Counted from the stretch's first letter, positions 1-7,380 are shown. The stretch is DNA of 14,885 nucleotides from Thermoplasmata archaeon (GCA_030044695.1 JASIDM010000132.1:1-14885); one strand, 5' to 3'. Program-made: numbers and translations. The notes: a model not told the origin generated them from the sequence alone.

Positions 1-1
1 C

Positions 2-175
2 CTGCTCGTCGCGGGGACCAACTGGGTGCCGGAGGCGTGGCGCTTCCGCCGCTACAAGCTCTGGATGCGCACGGAGCTCGGGCTGTGGTGGACGGTCGTG
101 GTCCTCGGCCTGGTGATCTACTACGTCTGGTACGTCGTCCCCAAGGCGACGACGTACTCCGGCGCTCCGTGGTAG
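2..175 (+). CDS. C-terminus of a membrane protein (5' end outside window)
   Basis: Reading from base 2 gives an open frame of 57 residues ending at TAG (173-175). It starts LLVAGTNWVPEAWRFRRYKL and contains one clear hydrophobic helix (about residues 28-46, GLWWTVVVLGLVIYYVWYVV) preceded by a basic, aromatic stretch, with a short polar tail. This looks like the last membrane segment of a multi-spanning protein. The other two forward frames read as arginine-rich, non-protein-like sequence. The general pattern (Arg/Lys-rich loop, aromatic final helix, very short tail) is reminiscent of small haem-associated membrane proteins such as DUF420, but that is only an impression and no function is assigned. 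It converges on the iron-sulfur membrane protein gene, leaving about 200 bases between the two stops. Confidence 0.6.
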   Translation: MLVAGTNWVPEAWRFRRYKLWMRTELGLWWTVVVLGLVIYYVWYVVPKATTYSGAPW

Positions 176-377
176 TCGAGAGGCGAGCAGGGCGACGGCG
201 GCCCGGGCGGGTCGTGCGTCGTGCCCTCGCCCCCGGGACAGTTCCCGACGGGGGGAGGCCGCGGCCCGAGCCGACGCGCTCGACGAGGGTAACGCGGGCA
301 AGGCCGTTCGCGGCTCGCGACGGCCCGGTGCCGGGGGGAACGGACCTCAGGCCTCGCGGGCCCGCCGGTCGGGGGCG
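176..377. other. convergent intergenic spacer, nothing recognised
   Basis: About 200 bases of GC-rich sequence lie between two convergent stop codons. I see no tRNA, no T-rich terminator on either strand and no convincing short gene. Open frames that cross it are arginine- and proline-rich shadows. Confidence 0.5.
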
Positions 378-2513
378 CTAGGCTCCCGTCGTCCCGTCTC
401 GGAACATCGGCAGGAGGACCGCCTCCTTCGAGGGCCCGAGCCGCGCGAGCGACGGCACGGGTCTCGGGCCGTGGCCCCAGCCGGCGGCCGGTGTCGGGAC
501 CCGACGGGGTCGGGTCTCGGGACGGCCGAGGAGGCGACGGACGGTGTGGCGGATGTCGGAGATGTAGAGGTTGTCGTACGGGCAGTCCTCGACGCAGTCC
601 CCGACGCCACAGCACTTCGTGCTTCGGAACTCGCCGGTCTGACGGAAGTGGCCGGGCATGTCGACCAGACCGACCGGACAGCCCTTGGCGCAGTCCAAGG
701 TCTTGCAGTCCCGACAGACCTGCTTGTCGCGGACCTTCAGCTTGAACGCCCCGATCTTCTGGAAGGCGGCCGAGATCACGCCGGTGTAGCACCAGCCCAT
801 CGTGACGCAGTTGTAGTTCCCGGCGTAGGGGATCGCCACGAACAGGACGTACCAGGCGATCGAGAACGACGCGACGAAGAAGAACACCGACGGGTCGTTC
901 CCCTGGACGTAGACGGCGAGCTTGCCGATCGAGTCGAGGTAGGAGAGCAGGGACGTGCCGACCAACGCCACCATCACCAGGCCCATGGTGACGGAGTAGG
1001 CCCCGGAGAGGCGGCTGGAGAGGTACTTGCGGGCGACGGGGCTCGAGCGGTTGAACGACTTCATCGCGTCGATCGTGGTCCCTTGGTACATCAGCGGCGC
1101 CGTGCAGAACACCGAGCAGACGACGCGTCGGCCGAACAGGGCGGTGAGGGCGCCGAGGATCACGTAGGTCAGGAGCACGGTCCCGAAGACGCCGATCGCC
1201 AGCGGGTACGATCCGATCCCCATCGGCCAGCCGAGGACGGCGACGGTGCTGGGGTTGGGGGCGTGGGGAAAGAGGAGGGCGAAGTAGATGCTCGGATAGA
1301 ACACCGCGAACGCCGCGTAGCATCCCATCAGCAAGAGCAGACGGATCCGGTTCTCCAGGCTCTTGGTCTCGCGGAACTTGAAGACGACGAGGGCGCCCAT
1401 CTCCAGGCCCATCATGATCAGGAACCAGGACGACCCCGCGGCCGTCGCGAAGAACCAGAAGCCGTTGGACAGGGCGTTCAGGAGCACCGTGCCGGGCGCC
1501 CCCGCGAGCGGCAGGAACGGGAACCCCCCCACGTAGTCGGCCGGGTCCAACTGGACGCTCAGCACGGCCCCCATGCAGACCTCGGCCACGAACACCCCCG
1601 TGAGCAGCGCGAACGTCCAGTGGGGGCGCAGCTGCCACGGCGTTCCCGGGGCCGCCCGGAAGCCGTCCGGGCGCGCGAGCGCGGCGTAGACGACGATCAT
1701 CTCCAGCACCACGGAGAGGGCGAAGACGAGCCCGTCCCCGAAGTACTGCCAGACGAACAGCCCGGCCATCATCAGCCCGTAGACGGCGACCAGCTCGACG
1801 AGGTACGCCCCGAACGCCGGCGCGAACTGACGCTGCCGATACAGGTACTCGAACAGGTAGACGAACAGCCCGATCATGAGGGCGCTCGAGACGTAGATGG
1901 CCAGGGAGGGCCAGCTCGTCCCGCCGAGCGCCGTCGGGGAGAACAGCATGATCGCCGACTGGACCAATAGGAGCACGAGGACGGCCCGGGAGAGCCGGCC
2001 CCGGAGCAGCAGGGCCGACAGGAGCATCTCCCCCGACATGGTGAACAGGAACCACGGGGAGTTGACGACGTTCGAGAACGCCGCCAGCGACGTACCGCCG
2101 GTCGCCAGGCCGCCGGTCGCGAGCAGCAGTCCCCAGCTCATCAGGAGCTCGTTGGCGAGGACGAGCGACGCCAGCCCGATCCCGACGGCGGGTCCGAGGG
2201 AGACCGGCGCCGGCCCGATCGCCGTCGCCCCGCGGCCGGCACGACGGCTCCGCTCGAGCGCCGCGACGAGCGGAACGAGGGAGACCACCATGAGCCCCCC
2301 GCTCGCCGCGACGCCGGCGATCAGGCCCGCCGTGGACGGGTGGAGCAGGTAGACCACCGCGGCGATCCACATCTCGCCCATCATGGCGAGCAGGAACAGC
2401 GCGATCCAGGACCGGGCCCGGCTCCGCGCCTCGACCGCGGCGCGGATCAGGAGCGCGGTGACGATCGCCATCAACGCGGCGAGGGCGACGAGCGCGGCCG
2501 ACCCGGCGAACAT
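378..2513 (-). CDS. multi-spanning membrane protein with C-terminal iron-sulfur cysteine clusters (NapH/NosR-like tail)
   Basis: 711 residues. Residues 1-460 are almost entirely hydrophobic helices. The C-terminal part resembles NapH/NosR/CcoG-type membrane ferredoxins: C466-x3-C470 in a GRRVVCSVFCTAP context, C569-x5-C575 after a helix, then two clusters, C600-x2-C603-x4-C608-x3-C612-P and C634-C635-x4-C640-x3-C644-P. In that known family such clusters pass electrons across or along the membrane, and the same role is inferred here. The second cluster is unusual: its first two cysteines are adjacent. Residues 1-280 match the neighbouring 307-residue protein, and SPWFLFTMSGEM (152-163) recurs as SSWFLIMMGLEM (361-372), indicating an internal duplication. 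The last 50 residues are proline- and arginine-rich. ATG is preceded by GGGGAG 4 nt upstream and by a TATA-like box about 50 nt upstream. The redox partner is unknown. Confidence 0.85.
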   Translation of the reverse strand: MFAGSAALVALAALMAIVTALLIRAAVEARSRARSWIALFLLAMMGEMWIAAVVYLLHPSTAGLIAGVAASGGLMVVSLVPLVAALERSRRAGRGATAIGPAPVSLGPAVGIGLASLVLANELLMSWGLLLATGGLATGGTSLAAFSNVVNSPWFLFTMSGEMLLSALLLRGRLSRAVLVLLLVQSAIMLFSPTALGGTSWPSLAIYVSSALMIGLFVYLFEYLYRQRQFAPAFGAYLVELVAVYGLMMAGLFVWQYFGDGLVFALSVVLEMIVVYAALARPDGFRAAPGTPWQLRPHWTFALLTGVFVAEVCMGAVLSVQLDPADYVGGFPFLPLAGAPGTVLLNALSNGFWFFATAAGSSWFLIMMGLEMGALVVFKFRETKSLENRIRLLLLMGCYAAFAVFYPSIYFALLFPHAPNPSTVAVLGWPMGIGSYPLAIGVFGTVLLTYVILGALTALFGRRVVCSVFCTAPLMYQGTTIDAMKSFNRSSPVARKYLSSRLSGAYSVTMGLVMVALVGTSLLSYLDSIGKLAVYVQGNDPSVFFFVASFSIAWYVLFVAIPYAGNYNCVTMGWCYTGVISAAFQKIGAFKLKVRDKQVCRDCKTLDCAKGCPVGLVDMPGHFRQTGEFRSTKCCGVGDCVEDCPYDNLYISDIRHTVRRLLGRPETRPRRVPTPAAGWGHGPRPVPSLARLGPSKEAVLLPMFRDGTTGA

Positions 2514-2520
2514 CGTCTCC

Positions 2521-2539
2521 CCGCGGACGTCCTCCGCGG
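2521..2539. promoter_or_regulatory. 7-bp inverted repeat near the start of the iron-sulfur membrane gene
   Basis: CCGCGGA (2521-2527), a 5-base spacer and TCCGCGG (2533-2539) form a perfect inverted repeat. It lies between the TATA-like element and the ATG at 2513, overlapping the expected transcription start (about 2536) and abutting the GGGGAG ribosome-binding sequence. It could be a repressor operator or a 5'-leader hairpin. The sequence alone cannot decide. Confidence 0.4.
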
Positions 2540-2559
2540 CGGACGACGTGGCGCGGCCC

Positions 2560-2565
2560 TTTAAT
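2560..2565 (-). promoter_or_regulatory. TATA-like element of the iron-sulfur membrane gene
   Basis: On the minus strand it reads ATTAAA, an AT island in very GC-rich surroundings, about 50 nt before the ATG at 2513. A start about 25 nt downstream would give a short leader of about 23 nt that includes the Shine-Dalgarno-like GGGGAG. The 8-base palindrome GTACGTAC (2573-2580) sits just upstream, where BRE or activator sites occur in archaea. Confidence 0.45.
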
Positions 2566-2652
2566 GGCCCGTGTACGTACGATGGCCGTAGTAGGTTCTC
2601 CGCGCCCTCCGCGGGAGACTACCCCGGCACGACGGGATCGACCGGGCGTGCC

Positions 2653-3576
2653 CTACCCGCTCGCCTGCGCTCCGATCCCCGGGTCCGTGGCGGGGCGAGC
2701 CGCGTAGCGTCTCGGCTCGGTCGAGGCGTGCAGGAAGACGACCATCTGGGCGACCAACGATAGCGCGAACACTCCCGTTCCGAGGTTCGCCGCCCAGAGG
2801 TACAGCCCCACCGACATCAGTCCGAACGCGAGGATGAGGCGGAGCGCGTACGCCGCCGCCGCCGGAGGCCACCCCTCGTCCCGGAAGTAGGCGAGGAGGA
2901 ACCGCGCGACGGCGATGGACATGAGGACCGCCGCCGCGACCGCGGTCGCGAGCTGCCAGACCGGGCCGGACAGGGTCGGAGGGGAGCAGACCATGACGGC
3001 GGGCTGGAGGAGGAGGAACGCTCCGAGCGACGCGGGAAGCTCTCGACGGAGCCAGCGCAGGGTGAGGAGCATCTCGAGGGCCATCGGAAAGACGAACCAC
3101 GGGGAGGTGACCGCTTCGCTCAGGACCCTGAGGCTGTCGACGGCGTGGGCTCCCAAGCCTGGGGCGATCTCGCCGGAGATGAGGCCGAACGACCAGCCCA
3201 TCAGGAGCTCGTTGAGGAGGACCAGTCCGATGACGGAGGCCACGAGGCTGGAGCGCGAGATCCCCCGGGAGGCCCCCCCCTCCGCCCCCGTGTGGGCGCG
3301 GACTTCCCGGACGAAGGCGAGGAAGACCACGATCACGCTCGCCGACATGATCGCGCTCGCCGCCCAGAGACCGCTCGCGAGGCCGGCGGCGCCGCCGACG
3401 CCGAAGTAGACGAGGACGCCGACGAGCATCCCGGCCATCATCGCGAGCAGGAACTGGGCGATCCCCGCCGTCAGAGGGCGCCGCGCGAACGCCGCCCATC
3501 GGACCGCGATCGCCGTCACGGTGGACATCCCCGTCGCGAGCCCGGCGAGGACGGCGAGGATCGCGGGCAGAGCCAT
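2653..3576 (-). CDS. multi-spanning membrane protein, paralogue of the N-terminal half of the downstream iron-sulfur protein
   Basis: 307 residues with about eight or nine hydrophobic helices, no cysteine clusters and a short polar tail. It aligns along its length with residues 1-280 of the downstream 711-residue protein: QFLLAMMAGM (41-50) against LFLLAMMGEM, LNELLMGW (121-128) against ANELLMSW, TSPWFVFPMALEMLL (157-171) against NSPWFLFTMSGEMLL, CSPPTLSGPVW (197-207) against FSPTALGGTSW, and FGLMSVGLYLW against YGLMMAGLFVW. The two genes are in tandem with 139 bases between them and may work in one complex. The conserved Glu and Met residues inside helices (NELLM, MxxEM) could matter for cofactor or proton chemistry, but that is inference. 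I do not recognise a named family. The ATG has no Shine-Dalgarno sequence; a weak AT-rich element (ATTTGAA on the minus strand, 3636-3642) lies about 60 nt upstream. Confidence 0.8.
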   Translation of the reverse strand: MALPAILAVLAGLATGMSTVTAIAVRWAAFARRPLTAGIAQFLLAMMAGMLVGVLVYFGVGGAAGLASGLWAASAIMSASVIVVFLAFVREVRAHTGAEGGASRGISRSSLVASVIGLVLLNELLMGWSFGLISGEIAPGLGAHAVDSLRVLSEAVTSPWFVFPMALEMLLTLRWLRRELPASLGAFLLLQPAVMVCSPPTLSGPVWQLATAVAAAVLMSIAVARFLLAYFRDEGWPPAAAAYALRLILAFGLMSVGLYLWAANLGTGVFALSLVAQMVVFLHASTEPRRYAARPATDPGIGAQASG

Positions 3577-3882
3577 GGAGAATCGTCGGCTCCGTGGGAG
3601 TCCGAAGGGACCCGCCCCGGCGCGAGCCCTCGGGGTTCAAATCATGGCGCTCGCCGACCGCCCGGCGGCTGACCCTCGCGCCCCCGCGGACCGACGGCCC
3701 GCCCTCCCGGGCGCGGGGGAGAGAAACGGCGCCGCCGGCCAGCGTCCGCCCCGCCGGTGCGACTCGGACCGACCGATCGGCGACGGGGGCCGGTCCCCCG
3801 GACGCTGGAGTTCGGCGCCGAGGCGTACCCCCGGAGGCGCGCCCCGCCGCCCGTCGGCCTGGCCGCCGGGGCGACGGCCGGG
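3577..3882. other. intergenic region between GNAT gene and 307-residue membrane gene
   Basis: About 306 bases between two minus-strand genes. Apart from the weak AT-rich element near 3636-3642, a possible promoter for the membrane gene, I see nothing: no tRNA, no strong hairpin followed by T-rich sequence, and no protein-like open frame. Frames that cross it are low-complexity Arg/Pro/Ala translations of GC-rich DNA. Confidence 0.5.
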
Positions 3883-4464
3883 CTAGCGGCGGGAGGCCGG
3901 CGCCGTCCGGCGGGGTGCCGGTCCGGCGCGAACGAGCTCGAGCCGCATCTCGTTGCCGGCCTCGAAGCCGAGCCGCTCGTAGACCGGCCGGCCCTGGCGC
4001 GAGGCGTGCAGCACGACCCGCCCGTAGCGGTGCTCGCGGGCCCACCGAACGAGCCCCCGAACGATCGCCGACGCGACCCCCTGCCCCCGGTAGGACGGCT
4101 CGGTGAACATCGACAGCACGTACGGCATCTCGGGCCGTCCGAGCGGCCCCGGTCGGGGCTGGTACGGCATCAGCCAGAGCGCTCCGCTGCCGACGGGACG
4201 GCCGTTCGGGTCCTCCGCCACCAGCGCGACGAACCGACCGCCCGCCCGCTGCTCGCGCACCCAGCGCCGGTAGGCGCGGTCGTGACGGTCGAGGTCGGCG
4301 GCCGCCTGGGGACGGATCTCCTCCCACATCCGACGCCGATGCCGGACGAGGGTGGGGAGGTCCGCCGACCGGGCCCCTCGGAGCGTCCAGGCGCGCCCCG
4401 GGCGTCGGCGCCGGCCGCCGGGGCGGTTCCGCCCTCGGGCCGGGGTTCGACGGGCCGCCGGCAT
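3883..4464 (-). CDS. GNAT-family N-acetyltransferase
   Basis: 193 residues. The GNAT fold is visible from residue 27: LRGARSADLPTL (strand 1), FVALVAEDPNGRPVGSGALWLM (strands 2-3), YVLSMFTEPSYRGQGVASAIVRGLVRWA carrying the acetyl-CoA pyrophosphate loop R126-G-Q-G-V-A131, and YERLGFEAGNEMRL (162-175). The family transfers an acetyl group from acetyl-CoA to an amine; the substrate cannot be told from sequence. The ATG is the only start before strand 1, although it adds about 25 basic, low-complexity residues; the tail is also Arg/Ala/Pro-rich. It begins 12 nt after the stop of the transhydrogenase beta gene, so it is very likely the last gene of that operon. Protein acetylation linked to redox state is possible but speculative. 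Confidence 0.85.
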   Translation of the reverse strand: MPAARRTPARGRNRPGGRRRRPGRAWTLRGARSADLPTLVRHRRRMWEEIRPQAAADLDRHDRAYRRWVREQRAGGRFVALVAEDPNGRPVGSGALWLMPYQPRPGPLGRPEMPYVLSMFTEPSYRGQGVASAIVRGLVRWAREHRYGRVVLHASRQGRPVYERLGFEAGNEMRLELVRAGPAPRRTAPASRR

Positions 4465-4476
4465 CGTCCCGACGCC

Positions 4477-5862
4477 CTAGCTCTGCTTGAGGGCGGTGAC
4501 GAGCTGGCCGACGGCGGCCTGGGCATCCCCGTAGAGCATCCGGCAGTTGTCGCCGTAGAACAGCTCGTTCTCGATGCCGGCGAACCCCTTGCCCTGCCCG
4601 CGCTTGATGACGATCACCGTCTTCGCCCGGTCGACGTCGAGGATCGGCATCCCCTCGAGGGGGCTTCCCTTGCGGCGAGCCGCGGGGTTCACGACGTCGT
4701 TGGCCCCGATCACGAGGACGACGTCGACGCTCGGGAGCTCGGCGTTGATCTCGTCGCGGTCGAACAGCTTGTCGTAGGAGATCCCGGCCTCGGCCAGCAG
4801 GACGTTCATGTGGCCCGGCATCCGCCCCGCGACGGGGTGGATCGCGAACTTCACGGTCACGCCCTTGGCCGCGAGCAGGTCGGAGAGCTCCTTGACCTTC
4901 TGCTGGGCCTGGGCGACGGCCATGCCGTAGCCGGGGGCGATGACGACCTCGTTGGCGTAGGCCATCAAGGTCGCCGCGTCGGTCGCATCGATCGGCTTCA
5001 GCGAGCCGGTGACCGCCGCGCCGGCGTCCTCAGTAGCGCCGAACGCCCCGAAGAAGACGTTGCCGACGGAGCGGTTCATGGCCCGGGCCATCAGCACGGT
5101 GAGGAGCGAGCCCGCGGCCCCGACCAGGACCCCGGCGATCACCATGGCGTAGCCGGCGTCGCCGAGCGGGCCGCTCACGAGGGCGAAGCCGTCCAGCCCG
5201 ACGGCGATCCCCGTGAGGGCGTTGAACAGGCTGATCACCACGGGCATGTCGGCCCCGCCGATGGGGAGGGTGAGGAGGACGCCGTAGAGGACGAGGAGGC
5301 CGAAGAACGGCGCGAGGTACTCCGGCCGGAGCCAGCCGACGGCCCCGACGCCGAAGCCGACCGCGACGACCAGGACGGCGAAGTTCACGACCTGCCGGGC
5401 CGGCAGCACGATCGCCTTCGACGGCATCCAGCCCTGGAGCTTCAGGAACGCGATGACGCTCCCCGAGATGGAGATCGATCCGATGACCGCCCCGGCGACC
5501 GAGAGGTCGGCCGTCGCGCCCCGCAGGCTCCCGAGAAGCTCCACGCCGGCGATCGCCGCGGCCGCGCCGCCGCCCATGCCGTTGAAGACGGCGACCATCT
5601 GCGGCATCGCCGTCATCTTCACGACGCGGGCCCAGCCGAAGCCGGCGAGCCCGCCGATCGCCACCCCGAGGGCGATCCAGGCGAAGTTGGAGAGGCCCGG
5701 CGACAGGAACGTCACCACCACGGCGATGAGCATGGCGATCCCGGCGGTGACGATCCCCTGGCGGGCGGTCGTCGGGGAGCTCATCGCCCGGAGGCCGAGG
5801 ATGAAGACGAGGATCGCGACGACGTAGACGGCGTCGACGACGTCGTGGAGCGGGCTGGTCAC
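4477..5862 (-). CDS. pntB: NAD(P) transhydrogenase subunit beta
   Basis: 461 residues, the usual length. Residues 1-265 carry the membrane helices of domain II, and residues about 285-461 the NADP(H)-binding domain III. Diagnostic stretches are MTAMPQMVAVFNGMGGG (83-99), MPVVISLFNALTG (206-218), GYGMAVAQAQ (311-320, nucleotide-binding fingerprint), VIGANDVVNPAA (384-395) and KRGQGKGFAGIENELF (420-435). With the two alpha subunits it forms the membrane enzyme that couples hydride transfer between NADH and NADP+ to proton flow. Asn94 stands where the E. coli enzyme has its key His91; Asn214 matches the conserved second Asn. Translation starts at GTG inside a GTGA overlap with the alpha-2 stop, so translational coupling is likely. 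Confidence 0.96.
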   Translation of the reverse strand: MTSPLHDVVDAVYVVAILVFILGLRAMSSPTTARQGIVTAGIAMLIAVVVTFLSPGLSNFAWIALGVAIGGLAGFGWARVVKMTAMPQMVAVFNGMGGGAAAAIAGVELLGSLRGATADLSVAGAVIGSISISGSVIAFLKLQGWMPSKAIVLPARQVVNFAVLVVAVGFGVGAVGWLRPEYLAPFFGLLVLYGVLLTLPIGGADMPVVISLFNALTGIAVGLDGFALVSGPLGDAGYAMVIAGVLVGAAGSLLTVLMARAMNRSVGNVFFGAFGATEDAGAAVTGSLKPIDATDAATLMAYANEVVIAPGYGMAVAQAQQKVKELSDLLAAKGVTVKFAIHPVAGRMPGHMNVLLAEAGISYDKLFDRDEINAELPSVDVVLVIGANDVVNPAARRKGSPLEGMPILDVDRAKTVIVIKRGQGKGFAGIENELFYGDNCRMLYGDAQAAVGQLVTALKQS

Positions 5863-6161
5863 GGCTTCGGCCCTCCCTTCTTGGAGCGGTCGAACATCGC
5901 GAGGATCCGCTCCGTCACCACGTAGCCGCCGGTGACGTTCATCGCCCCCATGACCACGGCCAGGAAGCCGACGATCCGCTCGAGATCGGTCGTCGCGAAG
6001 CCGAGGGCGACGATCCCGCCGACCAGGACGATCCCGTGGATGAAGTTCGACCCGCTCATCAGCGGGGTGTGGAGCAGGCTCGGGACGCGGCTGATGACCT
6101 CGTAGCCGGTGAAGGCGGTGAGGATGGCGATGAACAGCGCCGTCCAGAGGTCGGCGGCCAT
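5859..6161 (-). CDS. pntAB: NAD(P) transhydrogenase subunit alpha-2 (membrane part)
   Basis: 100 residues corresponding to the membrane tail of the single-chain PntA, here a separate gene as in Rhodospirillum rubrum and Thermus. Three hydrophobic helices are visible: LWTALFIAILTAFTGYEVI (5-23), IHGIVLVGGIVALGF (41-55) and IVGFLAVVMGAMNVTGGYVV (63-82). VPSLLHTPLMSGSN (26-39) is the family signature. His42 in the second helix occupies the position where Thermus-type enzymes are reported to carry a proton-pathway histidine, complementing the Asn in PntB. The ATG follows the alpha-1 TAG stop with no base between them, and the gene overlaps pntB by 4 bp. Confidence 0.95.
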   Translation of the reverse strand: MAADLWTALFIAILTAFTGYEVISRVPSLLHTPLMSGSNFIHGIVLVGGIVALGFATTDLERIVGFLAVVMGAMNVTGGYVVTERILAMFDRSKKGGPKP

Positions 6162-7304
6162 CTAGCCGGCCCCCTGGGCGAGCAGCTCCGCCGTCGGCCG
6201 GTGGACCACCGCGCCCGAGCGGGTGAGCAGCGTGCCGGCGAGGATCTCGTCGGTGTACTCGGGAACGAGCGCGCCCTGCGGGGTCAGGAGGAGACGGACG
6301 AACGCCTCGAGGTTGCGGGCGTACATCTGGCTCGCGTGCAGCGGCAGCTGGCTCGCGAGGTTGAGCGGGCCCGCGATCGTGACGCCGCCGGCCGTGACGG
6401 TCTGCCCGGCCTTCGTGAGCTCGCAGTTGCCGCCGGTCTCGGCGGCGAGGTCGACGATCACCGCGCCGTCGTGCATGCGGTCGACCATCGCCTGGCGCAC
6501 GAGGATCGGCGCCCGGCGTCCGGGGATCGCCGCCGTCGTGATCACCACGTCCGCTTCGGCGACCGCCCGGGCGAGCATCTCGGCCTCCTGGGCCTTCTCC
6601 GCGTCGGTCAGCTCCCGGGCGTAGCCACCGGTGCCTTCGGCGTTGATCTGCAGCTCCAGGAACTTCGCGCCCAGGCTGCGGACCTGCTCGCCGGCGGCGC
6701 GTCGGACGTCGTACGCCTCCACGATCGCCCCGAGCCGCTTGGCCGTCGCGATCGCCATGAGACCGGCGACCCCGGCGCCGAGCACCACGACGCGCGCGGG
6801 CCGGATCGTGCCGGCCGCGGTGGTGAGCATCGGGAAGAACTTCGGGGCGAGCTCGGCCCCGATCAGGGTCGCCCGATATCCTCCGACGGTCGCCTGCGAC
6901 GACAGCACGTCCATGCTCTGGGAGCGGGTGATCCGGGGGAGCAGCTCGAGGGCGAACGAGGTGAGCCGCGCGTCCCTCAGCCGGGCGACCCCGGCGAGGT
7001 CGCGGGCCGGGTTGAGCAGCCCGAGGACGATCGTCCCGTCGGCGAGGCCCTTGACCTCCGTGGCGGAGGGACCCTGCACGCGGAGGACCACCTGGGCGCC
7101 GTCGCCCAGGGCCGCCCCACCGGCGACGACCTTCGCCCCCGCGCTCGCGTACTCCGCATCCGGGTACCGCGCGCCGTCGCCCGCCCCGTGCTCCACGCGG
7201 ACCTCGTGGCCGGCCTTCGTGAGCCGGGCGACGACCTCCGGGACCGTGGCGACCCTCCGCTCGCCGGCGGCGGACTCCTTGGGAACGGCGAAAACGACGG
7301 GCAT
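6162..7304 (-). CDS. pntAA: NAD(P) transhydrogenase subunit alpha-1 (NAD-binding)
   Basis: 380 residues, soluble domain I of the transhydrogenase, of the alanine dehydrogenase/PNT family. It begins PKESAAGERRVATVPEVV (8-25), the conserved N-terminal signature. RSQSMDVLSSQATVGGYRA (127-145) covers the conserved Arg/Gln/Asp loop region. VVVLGAGVAGLMAI (172-185) is the Rossmann NAD-binding loop, GGYARELTDAEK (226-237) the mobile loop, and VIVDLAAETGGNCELT (282-297) the conserved C-terminal segment. It binds NAD(H) on the cytoplasmic side and exchanges hydride with NADP(H) on PntB. It is the first gene of the operon. No Shine-Dalgarno sequence precedes the ATG, and a TATA-like CATAAT lies about 31 nt upstream, so the mRNA is probably leaderless or nearly so. 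Confidence 0.96.
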   Translation of the reverse strand: MPVVFAVPKESAAGERRVATVPEVVARLTKAGHEVRVEHGAGDGARYPDAEYASAGAKVVAGGAALGDGAQVVLRVQGPSATEVKGLADGTIVLGLLNPARDLAGVARLRDARLTSFALELLPRITRSQSMDVLSSQATVGGYRATLIGAELAPKFFPMLTTAAGTIRPARVVVLGAGVAGLMAIATAKRLGAIVEAYDVRRAAGEQVRSLGAKFLELQINAEGTGGYARELTDAEKAQEAEMLARAVAEADVVITTAAIPGRRAPILVRQAMVDRMHDGAVIVDLAAETGGNCELTKAGQTVTAGGVTIAGPLNLASQLPLHASQMYARNLEAFVRLLLTPQGALVPEYTDEILAGTLLTRSGAVVHRPTAELLAQGAG

Positions 7305-7332
7305 GGGGAACGGTCGGACGGTGGCGCGCGGA

Positions 7333-7338
7333 GATTAT
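7333..7338 (-). promoter_or_regulatory. TATA-like element of the transhydrogenase operon
   Basis: CATAAT on the minus strand, centred about 31 nt before the pntAA ATG. It is the only AT-rich patch in this divergent region, at a spacing that predicts transcription starting a few bases before the ATG. The same patch read on the plus strand (ATTATGA) could serve the divergent methyltransferase gene, leaving it a leader of about 80 nt. Confidence 0.45.
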
Positions 7339-7380
7339 GACCTTGATGTCCGCGGCGCTCGACCCGGGTCGGCGGCGGCT

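Noticed and set aside
121..2370. 749-codon minus-strand frame overlapping the iron-sulfur membrane gene
   Set aside because: It is an out-of-frame shadow with an Arg/Pro-rich translation. The 711-residue frame has helices and cysteine motifs.
3631..3650. GGTTCAAATC, resembling a tRNA T-loop
   Set aside because: The flanking bases cannot form the T-stem (GGGG is followed by CATGG) and no acceptor or anticodon stem surrounds it.
3757..5925. 722-codon plus-strand frame opposite pntB and the GNAT gene
   Set aside because: It is antisense to clearly identified genes and its composition is biased to Asp, Arg, Gly and His.
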